From contig LNEX01000440.1 of NCBI GenBank assembly GCA_001464165.1, positions 1-46,791 of the forward strand: a stretch of DNA of 46,791 bases. The letters are read 5' to 3'. The position numbers and the translations under genes are program-made. This document shows, in pieces, positions 7,406-15,606 of the stretch. This stretch comes from a bacterium Ga0077546 (GTDB taxonomy: Bacteria; Cyanobacteriota; Vampirovibrionia; Obscuribacterales; Obscuribacteraceae). The notes beneath the pieces were generated by a model. The model saw only the letters and a list, made by a program, of their open reading frames with translations. It was not told the origin of the DNA and did not search any database. Numbering within the stretch: the first letter of the stretch is position 1; the number at the start of each line of letters is the position of its first letter.

Positions 7406-8215
7406 ATGCGGTTGCAAAGTAATAACTCTACTTCTAGCCCTAGTTCGATTCTTGTTTCGCTTTTCCTCGCGGCCAATCTAGCGCTTTTCTCTGCGCTTCC
7501 AGCAGTCTCTGCTGAACAATTCATCAAGCTGACGCAGCAGAGCTGCACGCGAGGCAAGATGATTGTTTATGTTTCCCCAAAGGCTGTCTTTGTTGATTGC
7601 GTCGCTCGCGGTTATTGCGTTGTCTGCAAGGCACCTGACTGGAAAGTGACAATGTATTCGCCAAAGTCTAAACGTTTTTACGAAGAGACGGCGTCAACTT
7701 GGAAGAACAGAGCCCAGGTTAATTTTATGGATTTATTGGCTGCACGAATGTCAGGAATGAAAGTGCAGAAGGTCCAGCAAGAGACGTTCTTGCGTCATAA
7801 CGTGACATTATTGCGTATGAAACAAGATTTCGTATCGCACCTGCGTGACTATGGTGTTTCACATAAAACTGAGTATGGCTCTTACTATATCTGCAATGAT
7901 TTCAATCTTCCCGCTCAATGTAGTGACTTTATGGTTTGGTTTTTTAAGTTGCCGCCAGTGGCTCCAGCTCAGGGTATACCCCTTAAGTTCTTCCACATAG
8001 ATAGTTCTCAAAGCACTTACAATCGGCTAAACACCCTTGCGATCGAGCCTGCCGAAGTTGATAGTAAAAGACTAACTGTTCCACCTGGTTATGAGCGCAC
8101 CGGCTCTGAAACCATAATGTTGCTAGACAAATCGAATGAAGGCGCCTTAGAAGAATTGTGGGATGTGCGCACCCCGTCGCTGAGATCAAGTGATGGAGCT
8201 AAAAAGAAGCCTTAG
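7406..8215 (+). CDS. Secreted protein of unknown function, paralogue of the gene at 8234
   Basis: A 269-residue exported protein. A hydrophobic segment (ILVSLFLAANLALFSALPAVSA) forms a signal peptide with an AxA-type cleavage site. The mature part begins with beta-like segments around MIVYVSPKAVFVDC and WKVTMYSPKSKRFYEE. It ends with VPPGYERTGSETIMLLD followed by a charged tail. The same order of motifs is found in the convergent neighbour (LMVSKAGIRLN, WRMVMLNPTEQKYF, IPSKYKPVKSQEELLD), so the two are distant paralogues. The fold may be LolA-like beta, but this is a guess. ATG at 7406 with GGA upstream is preferred over TTG at 7388. The stop codons are 18 bases apart. Confidence 0.72.
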   Translation: MRLQSNNSTSSPSSILVSLFLAANLALFSALPAVSAEQFIKLTQQSCTRGKMIVYVSPKAVFVDCVARGYCVVCKAPDWKVTMYSPKSKRFYEETASTWKNRAQVNFMDLLAARMSGMKVQKVQQETFLRHNVTLLRMKQDFVSHLRDYGVSHKTEYGSYYICNDFNLPAQCSDFMVWFFKLPPVAPAQGIPLKFFHIDSSQSTYNRLNTLAIEPAEVDSKRLTVPPGYERTGSETIMLLDKSNEGALEELWDVRTPSLRSSDGAKKKP

Positions 8216-8233
8216 TCTAGCCTTGCACAATTA

Positions 8234-8983
8234 CTAGTGATGAGGAAGTAGCTGAATGATGTCATCGCTTTTACCTCCGTCCAGCAACTCTTCTTGGCTT
8301 TTTACTGGCTTGTATTTACTTGGAATGACGAAGCTTTTACTGCTGACAGCTTGGGTTTTGACGCTCAGCAGCTGGAGCTCTTTTGCTATTTTGCTTTTAT
8401 TGTTTATGGTTGTAAGTTGCAGTGGTAAGCCATCAGCCAAAGGTAGTACATACATTTCTTGAATATGTCGCACCACGGGTGGTGGAATATCTGTGGTCGG
8501 TTCTATCCAGTAGTCAGCTGAATGCAGTAGCAGCTTTTGCCAATTGCGATCGCCTGTTTTAAGCGCGGGCTCACCACGCATGGAAATTTTCTTGACCGTA
8601 CGCCCGTTTAGAACGGTGTTTTCAGTCTTACGTGGTTTTAGTATGCTGGTATCGCCAGTGCGATAGAGACTTGCAGTCATCATCGAGCAGGCGCGAAATT
8701 GCCCTGGCGGTGCCATGAAATATTTCTGCTCTGTCGGGTTGAGCATAACCATGCGCCATTCTGGCGGGTGGGAAATTAGGGCAATGTTTTTGCTTTTCCA
8801 GTTCAGTCTTATGCCGGCCTTTGACACCATCAGTTGGCAATGGCCTAGAATTTGGCTATTTTGCTCGTAAACAGTGGCCATGGTTGTTGGCTCTGTGGCT
8901 TTGCCACTGGCGGTGCAATAACTGCCCAATACTGTGGTCAGAAGAACCCCTATAAGAAGCTTATGTCGCAGTTGCCGGGTCAT
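8234..8983 (-). CDS. Secreted protein of unknown function, paralogue of the gene at 7406
   Basis: A 249-residue protein. An N-terminal basic region and hydrophobic segment (KLLIGVLLTTVLGSYCTASG) suggest a signal peptide, possibly with a lipobox-like Cys. The mature sequence shares the order and spacing of several motifs with the convergent gene at 7406-8215: an early strand pair (LMVSKAGIRLN), an aromatic block (WRMVMLNPTEQKYF), a mid-region (PLQLTTINN) and a C-terminal VIPSKYKPV segment. Identity is low, so the duplication is old. ATG at 8983 has AGAGGAAG upstream. No enzyme motif is visible; a periplasmic or cell-surface role is inferred from the signal peptide alone. Confidence 0.72.
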   Translation of the reverse strand: MTRQLRHKLLIGVLLTTVLGSYCTASGKATEPTTMATVYEQNSQILGHCQLMVSKAGIRLNWKSKNIALISHPPEWRMVMLNPTEQKYFMAPPGQFRACSMMTASLYRTGDTSILKPRKTENTVLNGRTVKKISMRGEPALKTGDRNWQKLLLHSADYWIEPTTDIPPPVVRHIQEMYVLPLADGLPLQLTTINNKSKIAKELQLLSVKTQAVSSKSFVIPSKYKPVKSQEELLDGGKSDDIIQLLPHH

Positions 8984-9202
8984 GTCTTCCTCTGCTTTTC
9001 TGCTAGAGACTATTTACCCGTTCTATGGTCTTTGCTCTGTGGCTTAGGTTTATGTCTCGTTTCTCTTGCTTTAAGGCTATGCCGCTCTGATCTGCCTCTT
9101 GGCTTTGATGTTTACAGAGTCTTTCGTGTTTTCTCATTGATACTACATAGACAAGTAGATAAAAGGCCAAAAAATAGAAGTTTGGCCTGAGCTACAGTAG
9201 AT

Positions 9203-9239
9203 TTCAAAACAGCAGGGAACAGGCAAGATGCCTGTTCCC
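9203..9239 (-). terminator. Intrinsic terminator of the methyltransferase operon
   Basis: GGGAACAGGC (9215-9224) and GCCTGTTCCC (9230-9239) form a perfect 10-bp stem with a 5-base loop. On the minus strand TGCTGTTTTG follows. It starts 18 bases after the stop at 9257. Confidence 0.65.
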
Positions 9240-9256
9240 CACTGATTGAAACCGTG

Positions 9257-9892
9257 TTACTGCTTGCGGTTGCAAGCAATAATTTCGAAATAGTTGTAGT
9301 AAACCGTCTCGCCTTCGTGAGTCTGTTCCAGGCTCAGTTCTTCCAGGTGAATCACTTCCATCCCAGCAAGCATGGTTTCAACTTCACTGCGTGTGCGGCG
9401 CACGATGTGGTTCATGCCCTTGTAGTGGTTGGGGCCGAAGAGCTGACCGACGAAGTATCCGCCGGGCAGTAGTGAAGCCCGTATGGCCTGCCAGACAGCA
9501 TCGAAGCTCTCCGCTGGGCCATAGGGCAGAGAAAGCAGAGCCGCAACTAGAGTGGCATCGTGCCAGCTTGTGTCGCTGAATGACGCCACCCTGGTCTCAA
9601 GGTTGTCTTTGTACTGCGTCGCCTCGGGGCGCTGCAGCAGGGCGTCGACACCAGCTTGACTGTAGTCGATGGCCAAGACTTTCCAATCGCGCCGCAGCAG
9701 TTCGACTGTGTCTTTGCCCGTGCCGCAGCCCAGGTCTACAGCCAAGCGTGTGCTCGTATCAGCCTCTGCTCTGTCGGCCTCGATAAAGGTCAAGGTCTTG
9801 AGCAATAGGGCTGCTGGGCCGGCCTTGGCGGCTTCCAGCATTTGGTAATAGCTAAGAAAGTCTTCCGGCTTGAGCACAGTGTTTGTGTCCAT
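9257..9892 (-). CDS. Class I SAM-dependent methyltransferase
   Basis: A 211-residue cytosolic protein. LAVDLGCGTGKD (about residues 48-59) is the glycine-rich motif I that binds S-adenosylmethionine. VLAIDYSQAGVDAL supplies the acidic residue of motif II, and DATLVAALLSLPYG fits motif IV. The overall pattern resembles TehB/thiopurine-type small-molecule methyltransferases. The acceptor is not predictable. The start ATG at 9892 is preceded by a strong AGAGGAG. It is the last of three GC-rich minus-strand genes (hydrolase, aminopeptidase, methyltransferase) with gaps of 41 and 51 bases, so they are probably co-transcribed. Confidence 0.85.
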   Translation of the reverse strand: MDTNTVLKPEDFLSYYQMLEAAKAGPAALLLKTLTFIEADRAEADTSTRLAVDLGCGTGKDTVELLRRDWKVLAIDYSQAGVDALLQRPEATQYKDNLETRVASFSDTSWHDATLVAALLSLPYGPAESFDAVWQAIRASLLPGGYFVGQLFGPNHYKGMNHIVRRTRSEVETMLAGMEVIHLEELSLEQTHEGETVYYNYFEIIACNRKQ

Positions 9893-9943
9893 AGCGGTAT
9901 CTCCTCTTGATGTTTCGGTCAGAGTTTCTTTGGCGCCGGCCTT

Positions 9944-10924
9944 TCACTTGGCGCCGAATTCGTCGCAAGCGGCGATGAGCGCGCTGCGGATGCCCGGTTC
10001 CGACATCGAGTGACCAGCATCACCGACGACCACGAACTTGGCCTCAGGGAAGGCCTGATGCAGCTCATAGGCCGTGGTGATCGGGCAGACCATGTCGTAG
10101 CGACCCTGGACGATGGTGGTAGGAATGTGGCGGATGCGGCCGATGTCATCGAGCAGCTGCGAGTCGGAGCGCAGGAAGCAGCCGTTGATGAAGTAGTGGC
10201 ATTCGATGCGGGCGAAGGCCGTGGCGAAGGTCTCGTCGCCGTTGCGCGCGATCAGGTCATGATCGATGTGCAGCTTGGAAGAGCAACCTTCCCACTTGCT
10301 CCAGGCCTGGGCCGCGGCTGTACGAACGGCGATGTCCTTGCTGGTCAGGCGCTTGTAGTAAGCCTTGACCATGTTGCGCCGCTCCTTGACCGGAATCTGC
10401 TCCAGATACTGCTGCCAGTAATCGGGAAAGATTTCGCTGGCGCCGAACTGGTAGAGCCAGTCAAGCTCTTTCTTGCGGCCGAGGAAGATGCCACGCAGCA
10501 CAAGCTCGCTGACGCGCTCGGGATGGGTTTCGGCATAGGTGATGGCCAGGGTGCTGCCCCAGGAGCCACCAAAGACCGTCCAGCGGTCGATGCCGAAGTG
10601 TTTGCGTAAGGCCTCGATGTCGCTCACCAGGTCCCAGGTGGTGTTGTTCTCCAGGGAGGCAAAGGGCAAGCTCTTGCCGCAGCCGCGCTGGTCGAACATG
10701 ATGATGCGGTAGACATCGGGGTTGAAGAGCCGGCGATAGCTCGGTTGCGTACCGCCGCCGGGGCCACCGTGCAGCAGCACCACCGGCTTGCCAGCGGGGT
10801 TGCCCGACTCTTCGAAATAGATCTGGTGGCCACCCGAAACAGCGAGCATGCCCGTGCAGAACGGCTCGATTTCGGGATAGTAATCACTGGCAGCGCGAGA
10901 GACTGCGGGAACATTCTTACTCAT
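9944..10924 (-). CDS. pip: Proline iminopeptidase (S33 family)
   Basis: A 326-residue alpha/beta-hydrolase that should release N-terminal proline from peptides in the cytosol. HGGPGGG (residues 52-58) is the family oxyanion loop. GGSWGS places the nucleophile at Ser121. GRYDMVCP gives Asp277 and GDAGHS gives His305, which completes the triad. FDQRGCGKS is also diagnostic of prolyl aminopeptidases. Length matches the family (about 315 residues). ATG at 10924 has AAGGA upstream. The gene lies between a CocE/NonD hydrolase and a methyltransferase; two peptidase-like hydrolases in a row hint at peptide or amide turnover. Confidence 0.92.
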   Translation of the reverse strand: MSKNVPAVSRAASDYYPEIEPFCTGMLAVSGGHQIYFEESGNPAGKPVVLLHGGPGGGTQPSYRRLFNPDVYRIIMFDQRGCGKSLPFASLENNTTWDLVSDIEALRKHFGIDRWTVFGGSWGSTLAITYAETHPERVSELVLRGIFLGRKKELDWLYQFGASEIFPDYWQQYLEQIPVKERRNMVKAYYKRLTSKDIAVRTAAAQAWSKWEGCSSKLHIDHDLIARNGDETFATAFARIECHYFINGCFLRSDSQLLDDIGRIRHIPTTIVQGRYDMVCPITTAYELHQAFPEAKFVVVGDAGHSMSEPGIRSALIAACDEFGAK

Positions 10925-10965
10925 GATGGTTTCCTTTTGTACTTGCGTACTTTTTGATTTTCTGG

Positions 10966-13104
10966 TTATTGAAACTGTCTGGCGACGGTCTCGGTGAAAC
11001 GACGCTGTCTGACCACGCGCCCGTTCTGGCTGAACATGGTGCGGGTGACACTGATGTAGAAGTTGTGCTCGTCTGATTGCACGAGAATGCGGGTGCGCAA
11101 ACGCAGATGCTTTCCTTGCGAAATCATCGTGGTCTGCGCTATGCCCAAGTACTTCGAGTTGGCTGGATTGGCCGGGTTGGTGCTCCAGGTGTTGTTGGTT
11201 TCGACGAGGAAGGTGCGCTTCACCCGGTTAGCGCCTTTCTTGGCACGCCCTTTGCTCTTGTCGATGACATAAGCACTGCGAGCTTTGATGGTGTGCGATT
11301 GCTCTCCCGTGCGCTTGTTGACGCGGTTGAAAGTCTCGGTGTCGGGCTTACCGTCTTGCTTAGAAGCCGGGAAGTCGATACTCCAGCTGTCTGGAGAGCT
11401 TTGCTTGCGTGCCAACTTTGGCAGCTCACGCACTTTGTGAACATCCACTGGCACCGTTGGCAGTGTCAGCGTGGCGCTTCCGTCAGCGATCACAGTCGAG
11501 ACCATGCTGTCTGGCGAGGGCCAAGCCATCGGAAACTGAGCATTGGCAATGGCCAGACGAATTTTGTGACCCTTGGCGAAAGTCCAAGTGGTGAAGTGCA
11601 AGTCAAGCTCAAGCTCGTATACTTCGTTAGCACCGGGCAGGCTGGGAGTCAGTCGGCTGACGCGATGAGCGGGATTGGCGAGAGCACCGGTGATCAGGGC
11701 AACGCTGCCATCGGGGGCTACGTCTTCCAGTCTGAAAGTCCACTTGGCCTTCGGCGAAGTAGAGCTGACCGACAGTTTGACCTTGGGATTGCCGATGATT
11801 TGCAGTGCTTCCTTGGCCGGCTCACTATCGAACACCAACGATTGGGCATCGTCGGCCGCCATGTCGCCGGTCTTGTTGCCCCACCAGGTGCCAGCCGCCG
11901 TGCCCGTGAAAGGCTGATAGGCCAGCTTGAGGTGGTTACTGCTCTCGTCCGCCCCTGCTGCCGTGGTTTCAACACGCGTTTTGACACGATTGCGCCTGAG
12001 CTTGCCGCTCTTGGTGAGGAAGAGCTTGAGGTCCTTCCCTCCTTGGGCTGGCAGCGTGTCTTGCCGCCAATAGCCAGGCACAGTCTTGATGTCGAGATCG
12101 GGCTTGTGGCCATGGCGGACGAACACCATCAGCTCTTTCTTGTTCTTGCTGCTGCGCTTGTTGCTCGCCGATTCTGGCCGCAGATAGCGGTTGAACCAGT
12201 CAGAGAGAGCCTTCTGCCATTCGTAGTTCGGGCCTGGTTGGCCTTCGTCGGGGCAAGAATGCTCCCATGGGCCAATTTCGCAGCGCACTGGTACATCGAG
12301 CTGTTGGAACATGCGGGCTGTGGCTGTGCGATAGCCATCCAGCAAACCACCAATCAGGTAGACCGGAATGTTGATCTGGCTGGGGTCTTCCCTCAGAGAC
12401 TTCTTGCGCCAGAAATCGCCATCGAGCTGATTGTTCAGGTAAGTGAACAGCCAGGGGCGATGGTTGAAGCGCTGGGCAAAGTAGTCGGCATCAAGCTTGT
12501 AGTCAGGGGTGCGCGGCAAGCCCAGCTCGTGGTTAATGAAAAGGTGATAGGGGTCGATGTGCAGATTGCCGTCGATGTAGTGCATGTCGTCTTGATACAG
12601 GTCGTCGGATGCATGCACAGCGTGAATGGCTTTGAGAGCTGGGGGACGACGCATGGCCATCTGAATCGAGTTGAAGCCGCTCCAAGAAACACCGAGCATA
12701 CCGACATTGCCGTTCGCATCAGCGCGGGCAGCCAGTTGCTTGATGATCTCTTCGCAATCGCGCATCTCGGTATCAGAATATTCGCGCTCGGGAATTTCTC
12801 CTTCTGATGCTCCAGTGCCGCGGATATCTACCTTGACGGTGATGAATCCGAGCTGGGCCTGGTAGCTGAAAAAGGGGTGGTCGACGACATAGAAGGTGTC
12901 GTCTTTGCGGTAAGGCAGGTATTCGAGCAGAACCGGGAAGGTTTCGCCGCGACGACGTGCTTTGGGGATGTAAGAAGTGGCTGCCAGTCGAACACCGTCC
13001 GGCATGAGCAACCAACTCTTCTCAATCGTAAACTTGCAGCGCCGTGCGGTTCTAGCCGATTGTGCGACTGCTGAACTTTTAGTCTTTGAAACATAGGTAC
13101 TCAT
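10966..13104 (-). CDS. CocE/NonD family hydrolase (S15 X-Pro dipeptidyl-peptidase-like)
   Basis: A 712-residue protein. The catalytic alpha/beta-hydrolase core (about residues 25-320) has GVSWSG with nucleophile Ser140, VDIRGTGAS after the oxyanion strand, and a His in GPWEHSCPDEG. The C-terminal half contains the jelly-roll domain typical of CocE, X-Pro dipeptidyl-peptidases and glutaryl-7-ACA acylases (YELELDLHFTTWTFAKGHKI, IRLAIANAQFPMAWP). The last 180 residues, after the usual end of the jelly-roll, form an extra domain (VNKRTGEQSHTIKARSAYVI onwards) that I do not recognise. There is no signal peptide; the N-terminus is Ser/Lys/Arg-rich. It is the first gene of the three-gene minus-strand unit, with GGAAG before the ATG. 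Confidence 0.88.
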   Translation of the reverse strand: MSTYVSKTKSSAVAQSARTARRCKFTIEKSWLLMPDGVRLAATSYIPKARRRGETFPVLLEYLPYRKDDTFYVVDHPFFSYQAQLGFITVKVDIRGTGASEGEIPEREYSDTEMRDCEEIIKQLAARADANGNVGMLGVSWSGFNSIQMAMRRPPALKAIHAVHASDDLYQDDMHYIDGNLHIDPYHLFINHELGLPRTPDYKLDADYFAQRFNHRPWLFTYLNNQLDGDFWRKKSLREDPSQINIPVYLIGGLLDGYRTATARMFQQLDVPVRCEIGPWEHSCPDEGQPGPNYEWQKALSDWFNRYLRPESASNKRSSKNKKELMVFVRHGHKPDLDIKTVPGYWRQDTLPAQGGKDLKLFLTKSGKLRRNRVKTRVETTAAGADESSNHLKLAYQPFTGTAAGTWWGNKTGDMAADDAQSLVFDSEPAKEALQIIGNPKVKLSVSSTSPKAKWTFRLEDVAPDGSVALITGALANPAHRVSRLTPSLPGANEVYELELDLHFTTWTFAKGHKIRLAIANAQFPMAWPSPDSMVSTVIADGSATLTLPTVPVDVHKVRELPKLARKQSSPDSWSIDFPASKQDGKPDTETFNRVNKRTGEQSHTIKARSAYVIDKSKGRAKKGANRVKRTFLVETNNTWSTNPANPANSKYLGIAQTTMISQGKHLRLRTRILVQSDEHNFYISVTRTMFSQNGRVVRQRRFTETVARQFQ

Positions 13105-13612
13105 GATACTGCTTCCGTATACGTGCTACTTCGTCTGACCTGCGGGCCCAGATGAATTCGTTAAAGGTGGTTAGTTAGAATGGTTTTGGCTTGTCGCCTG
13201 AAATTGAATAGAAGTTATGTATGCCTTGAGAACCTAAGTGAACGCCTGTTACTTAATCAAGAGACTGGTAAGACTAGTGAGTTCTATATTATTTCTGTGA
13301 AGCTGCACAATTGACGCAAGCTGGCGCACCACCTGGCAACCCGAGCTAATAAATAGTGAAATATTGGCCTTTAGGTAGTAATCAAGATATCTTTTGCCTG
13401 GCCAGATCGTGGAATATCAGCGCGTTACTTCCAAACTACTCACGCAAAGAAAACCTTCCTCCAAGAAACAGACAAACCAAATAAGCCAAATTACGCTTAG
13501 ACCCCCGCACTGTATGCACACGTTGTGCTGCGTGGTTGCAGATGTACCTTGTGCATCACGGGTCTAGTGGAGAATTTGGCTTCTAGTCTTGGTTCACTTC
13601 ACATAACCAAAA
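13105..13612. other. Divergent intergenic region
   Basis: About 500 AT-rich bases between two divergent GC-rich genes, so promoters for both must lie here. The only structure I see is a separated inverted repeat, ATGCACA (13514-13520) and TGTGCAT (13550-13556), about 60 bases upstream of the fusion gene. No ORF of note is present. Confidence 0.5.
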
Positions 13613-15394
13613 ATGGGAACCCATATGACTCTCAAGAACAAAGTAATGTTCATCACCGGTGCCTCCCGCGGCATTGGTCTTGCCATAGCTCTCAAAGCCG
13701 CTAAAGACGGCGCACGCATTGTCATTGCCGCGAAGACTGCAGCTGCCAATGACAAACTTCCTGGCACCATCTACAGTGCCGCTGCCGAAATCAAAGCTGC
13801 CGGTGGCGAAGCCCTTGCTATTCAGTGCGATGTGCGCGATGAAGAGCAGATCAAAGCGGCCATCGCCAAAGCAGTAGAAACCTTTGGTGGCATCGACATT
13901 GTCGTCAACAATGCCGGCGCCATCCAGCTCACCAACACCGAACAGACCGAGATGAAGCGTTTCGACTTGATGCAGTCGGTCAACGCTCGCGCTGTCTTCA
14001 TGGTGGTCAAACACGCCCTGCCCTATCTGAAGAAGAGCACCAATGCCCATGTGCTCAACCTCTCGCCGCCTCTCAACCTGGATGCTGACTGGTTGGCGCC
14101 GCACCTGGCCTACACTCTCTCGAAGTACGGCATGAGCCTCTGCACCCTTGGTCAGGCTGCTGAGCTGAAGAAGTTTGGCATCGCTGTCAATTCGCTCTGG
14201 CCTGAAACCGCTATCGATACATCGGCAATTCGCAACCTGCTCGGTGGCAATGAATCGGTACAGGCCTCGCGCAAACCCGAAATCGTCGCTGACGCTGCTT
14301 ACTGGATTTTCAACCAGCCAGCGGCCACTTGCAGCGGCAATTTCTTCATCGACTCGGCTGTTCTCAGCGCTGCTGGCGAGACCGACCTGAGCAAGTATGC
14401 AGTGGACCCCACTGCCAAGCTGCTTCCCGACTTCTTCCTCGGCAAGCCGCCCAAGGTGCTGCCCAAGGTGAAGGCGATGGAACCGGCGGCGGCAAAGGCT
14501 GACGTTGTCCCTGTGGTTGCGGCTGATGCCAAGGCTGATGGCGCTCCGGTGGTGGCTTCGGAAGCGACGGTGGCTCTCAAGGCTGAACCCGTGGCGCCCA
14601 AATACAAGTCGTTCAGCGTCACTGTGGCCGATCATGTGGCAACACTGGTCTTCACCAACGCCAAGCGCTCCAATGCCATGGCAGAGGCCTTCTGGACCGA
14701 ATTTCCCCAGGCCATCAAAGAGCTGGCTGCTCAGGGTGACACCCGGGCGCTGGTGATTTATGGCGAAGGCGACCACTTCTCTGCTGGTATCGACCTGTCC
14801 ATGTTCCAGAGCCCGACTCTGGCACCGGCTCTGGCGAACCTGCAGAGCGCTGAAGGCAAAGACCATCTGTTGCAGGTGATCACCCGCATGCAGGATGCTT
14901 TCACTGCCATCGAGAAGGCGCCCTTCCCTGTGATTGCCGCCATTCACGGTGTCTGTCTCGGGGCTGGCTTGGACCTGGCTGCTGCTTGCGATTTCCGCTA
15001 TGCCTGCAGCTCGGCGTCGTTTGCCATCGAAGAGATCAATCTGGGCATCATGGCTGACCTGGGCAGCTTGCAGCGCTTGCCGCTGATCATGCCTGCTGGT
15101 CTGGTGCGCGAGATGGCCTTCACCGGCATGCGCATCGCTAGCGACCGAGCTCTGTCTTCGGGTTTGGTCAATGCTGTCTATCCCCTCAAGGATGACCTGA
15201 TCAAGTTCGTCATGCAGACCGCGCAGGTGATGGCAAGCAAGTCGAACAAGGCTGCTTCTGCTACCAAGCAGTCGCTCAACTATGGTATCGACCATGGTGT
15301 CTTTGAGTCGCTGCATCTCACCGCCAAGCTGCAGACTCGCGTGATTGACCCGCTGGAAATCGTGGCCAACATCAAGAAGCTGAAGAAGGGCTAG
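13613..15394 (+). CDS. Fused HSDL2-type short-chain dehydrogenase and ECH1-type dienoyl-CoA isomerase
   Basis: A 593-residue bifunctional protein. Residues 5-275 are a short-chain dehydrogenase: TGASRGIG (15-22) binds NAD(P), then NNAG (99-102), and Ser151, Tyr167 and Lys171 form the catalytic set. The LNLSPPLNL and AYTLSKYGMS segments match HSDL2-like proteins. An Ala/Pro/Val-rich linker follows (about 280-330). Residues 331-593 are a crotonase: HFSAGIDL (388-395), then Asp454, Glu474 and Asp482 with the 20- and 8-residue spacing of delta(3,5)-delta(2,4)-dienoyl-CoA isomerase. Both halves act on fatty-acyl CoA or lipid-like substrates, so a role in unsaturated fatty-acid or sterol/polyketide breakdown is inferred. 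ATG at 13625 (MTLKNK) is an equally possible start. Confidence 0.88.
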   Translation: MGTHMTLKNKVMFITGASRGIGLAIALKAAKDGARIVIAAKTAAANDKLPGTIYSAAAEIKAAGGEALAIQCDVRDEEQIKAAIAKAVETFGGIDIVVNNAGAIQLTNTEQTEMKRFDLMQSVNARAVFMVVKHALPYLKKSTNAHVLNLSPPLNLDADWLAPHLAYTLSKYGMSLCTLGQAAELKKFGIAVNSLWPETAIDTSAIRNLLGGNESVQASRKPEIVADAAYWIFNQPAATCSGNFFIDSAVLSAAGETDLSKYAVDPTAKLLPDFFLGKPPKVLPKVKAMEPAAAKADVVPVVAADAKADGAPVVASEATVALKAEPVAPKYKSFSVTVADHVATLVFTNAKRSNAMAEAFWTEFPQAIKELAAQGDTRALVIYGEGDHFSAGIDLSMFQSPTLAPALANLQSAEGKDHLLQVITRMQDAFTAIEKAPFPVIAAIHGVCLGAGLDLAAACDFRYACSSASFAIEEINLGIMADLGSLQRLPLIMPAGLVREMAFTGMRIASDRALSSGLVNAVYPLKDDLIKFVMQTAQVMASKSNKAASATKQSLNYGIDHGVFESLHLTAKLQTRVIDPLEIVANIKKLKKG

Positions 15395-15471
15395 GGCTTG
15401 GATTCGGACTAGAACAGGACTCGAGCGAAGTTAGCTCTGGTCTTGATCTCTGCTTGCAGCTCGAAAACTAG

Positions 15472-15520
15472 AAGGAAGAGTGTGGCCAAAAGCTACACTC
15501 TTCCTTTCTTTTTTTCTTTT
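15472..15520 (+). terminator. Strong intrinsic terminator after the fusion gene
   Basis: AAGGAAGAGTGTGGC (15472-15486) pairs with 15492-15506 (15 bp, one G-T wobble) around a CAAAA loop. A long T-rich tract follows (TCTTTTTTTCTTTT). Confidence 0.88.
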
Positions 15521-15533
15521 GCAGAAGTACTAG

Positions 15534-15544
15534 TAGACCGGTCT
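15534..15544. promoter_or_regulatory. Second copy of the TAGACCGGTCT palindrome
   Basis: TAGACCGGTCT, with the 10-bp palindromic core AGACCGGTCT at 15535-15544, repeats the element at 1196-1207. It lies 63 bases upstream of the zinc-finger gene start, a normal operator position. Confidence 0.35.
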
Positions 15545-15606
15545 GTTAACTGCAGATTCAAGAATTCAGATTGGTAGTAATGGGTATGCAGCATGAGAGG
15601 TGAGTC

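Noticed and set aside
7442..7452. GTTCGATTC resembling a tRNA T-loop
   Set aside because: No T-stem or acceptor stem surrounds it, and it lies in the signal-peptide region of a protein gene.
8852..9190. 112-codon plus-strand ORF
   Set aside because: It overlaps the 5' end of the secreted paralogue at 8234-8983 in antisense and has no ribosome site or motif.
11077..12807. 576-codon plus-strand ORF opposite the CocE hydrolase
   Set aside because: The minus strand encodes a clear hydrolase with catalytic motifs over the whole span; the antisense frame has none.
13583..15316. 577-codon minus-strand ORF opposite the fusion gene
   Set aside because: The plus strand has two complete enzyme domains; the reverse frame is an artefact of codon bias.
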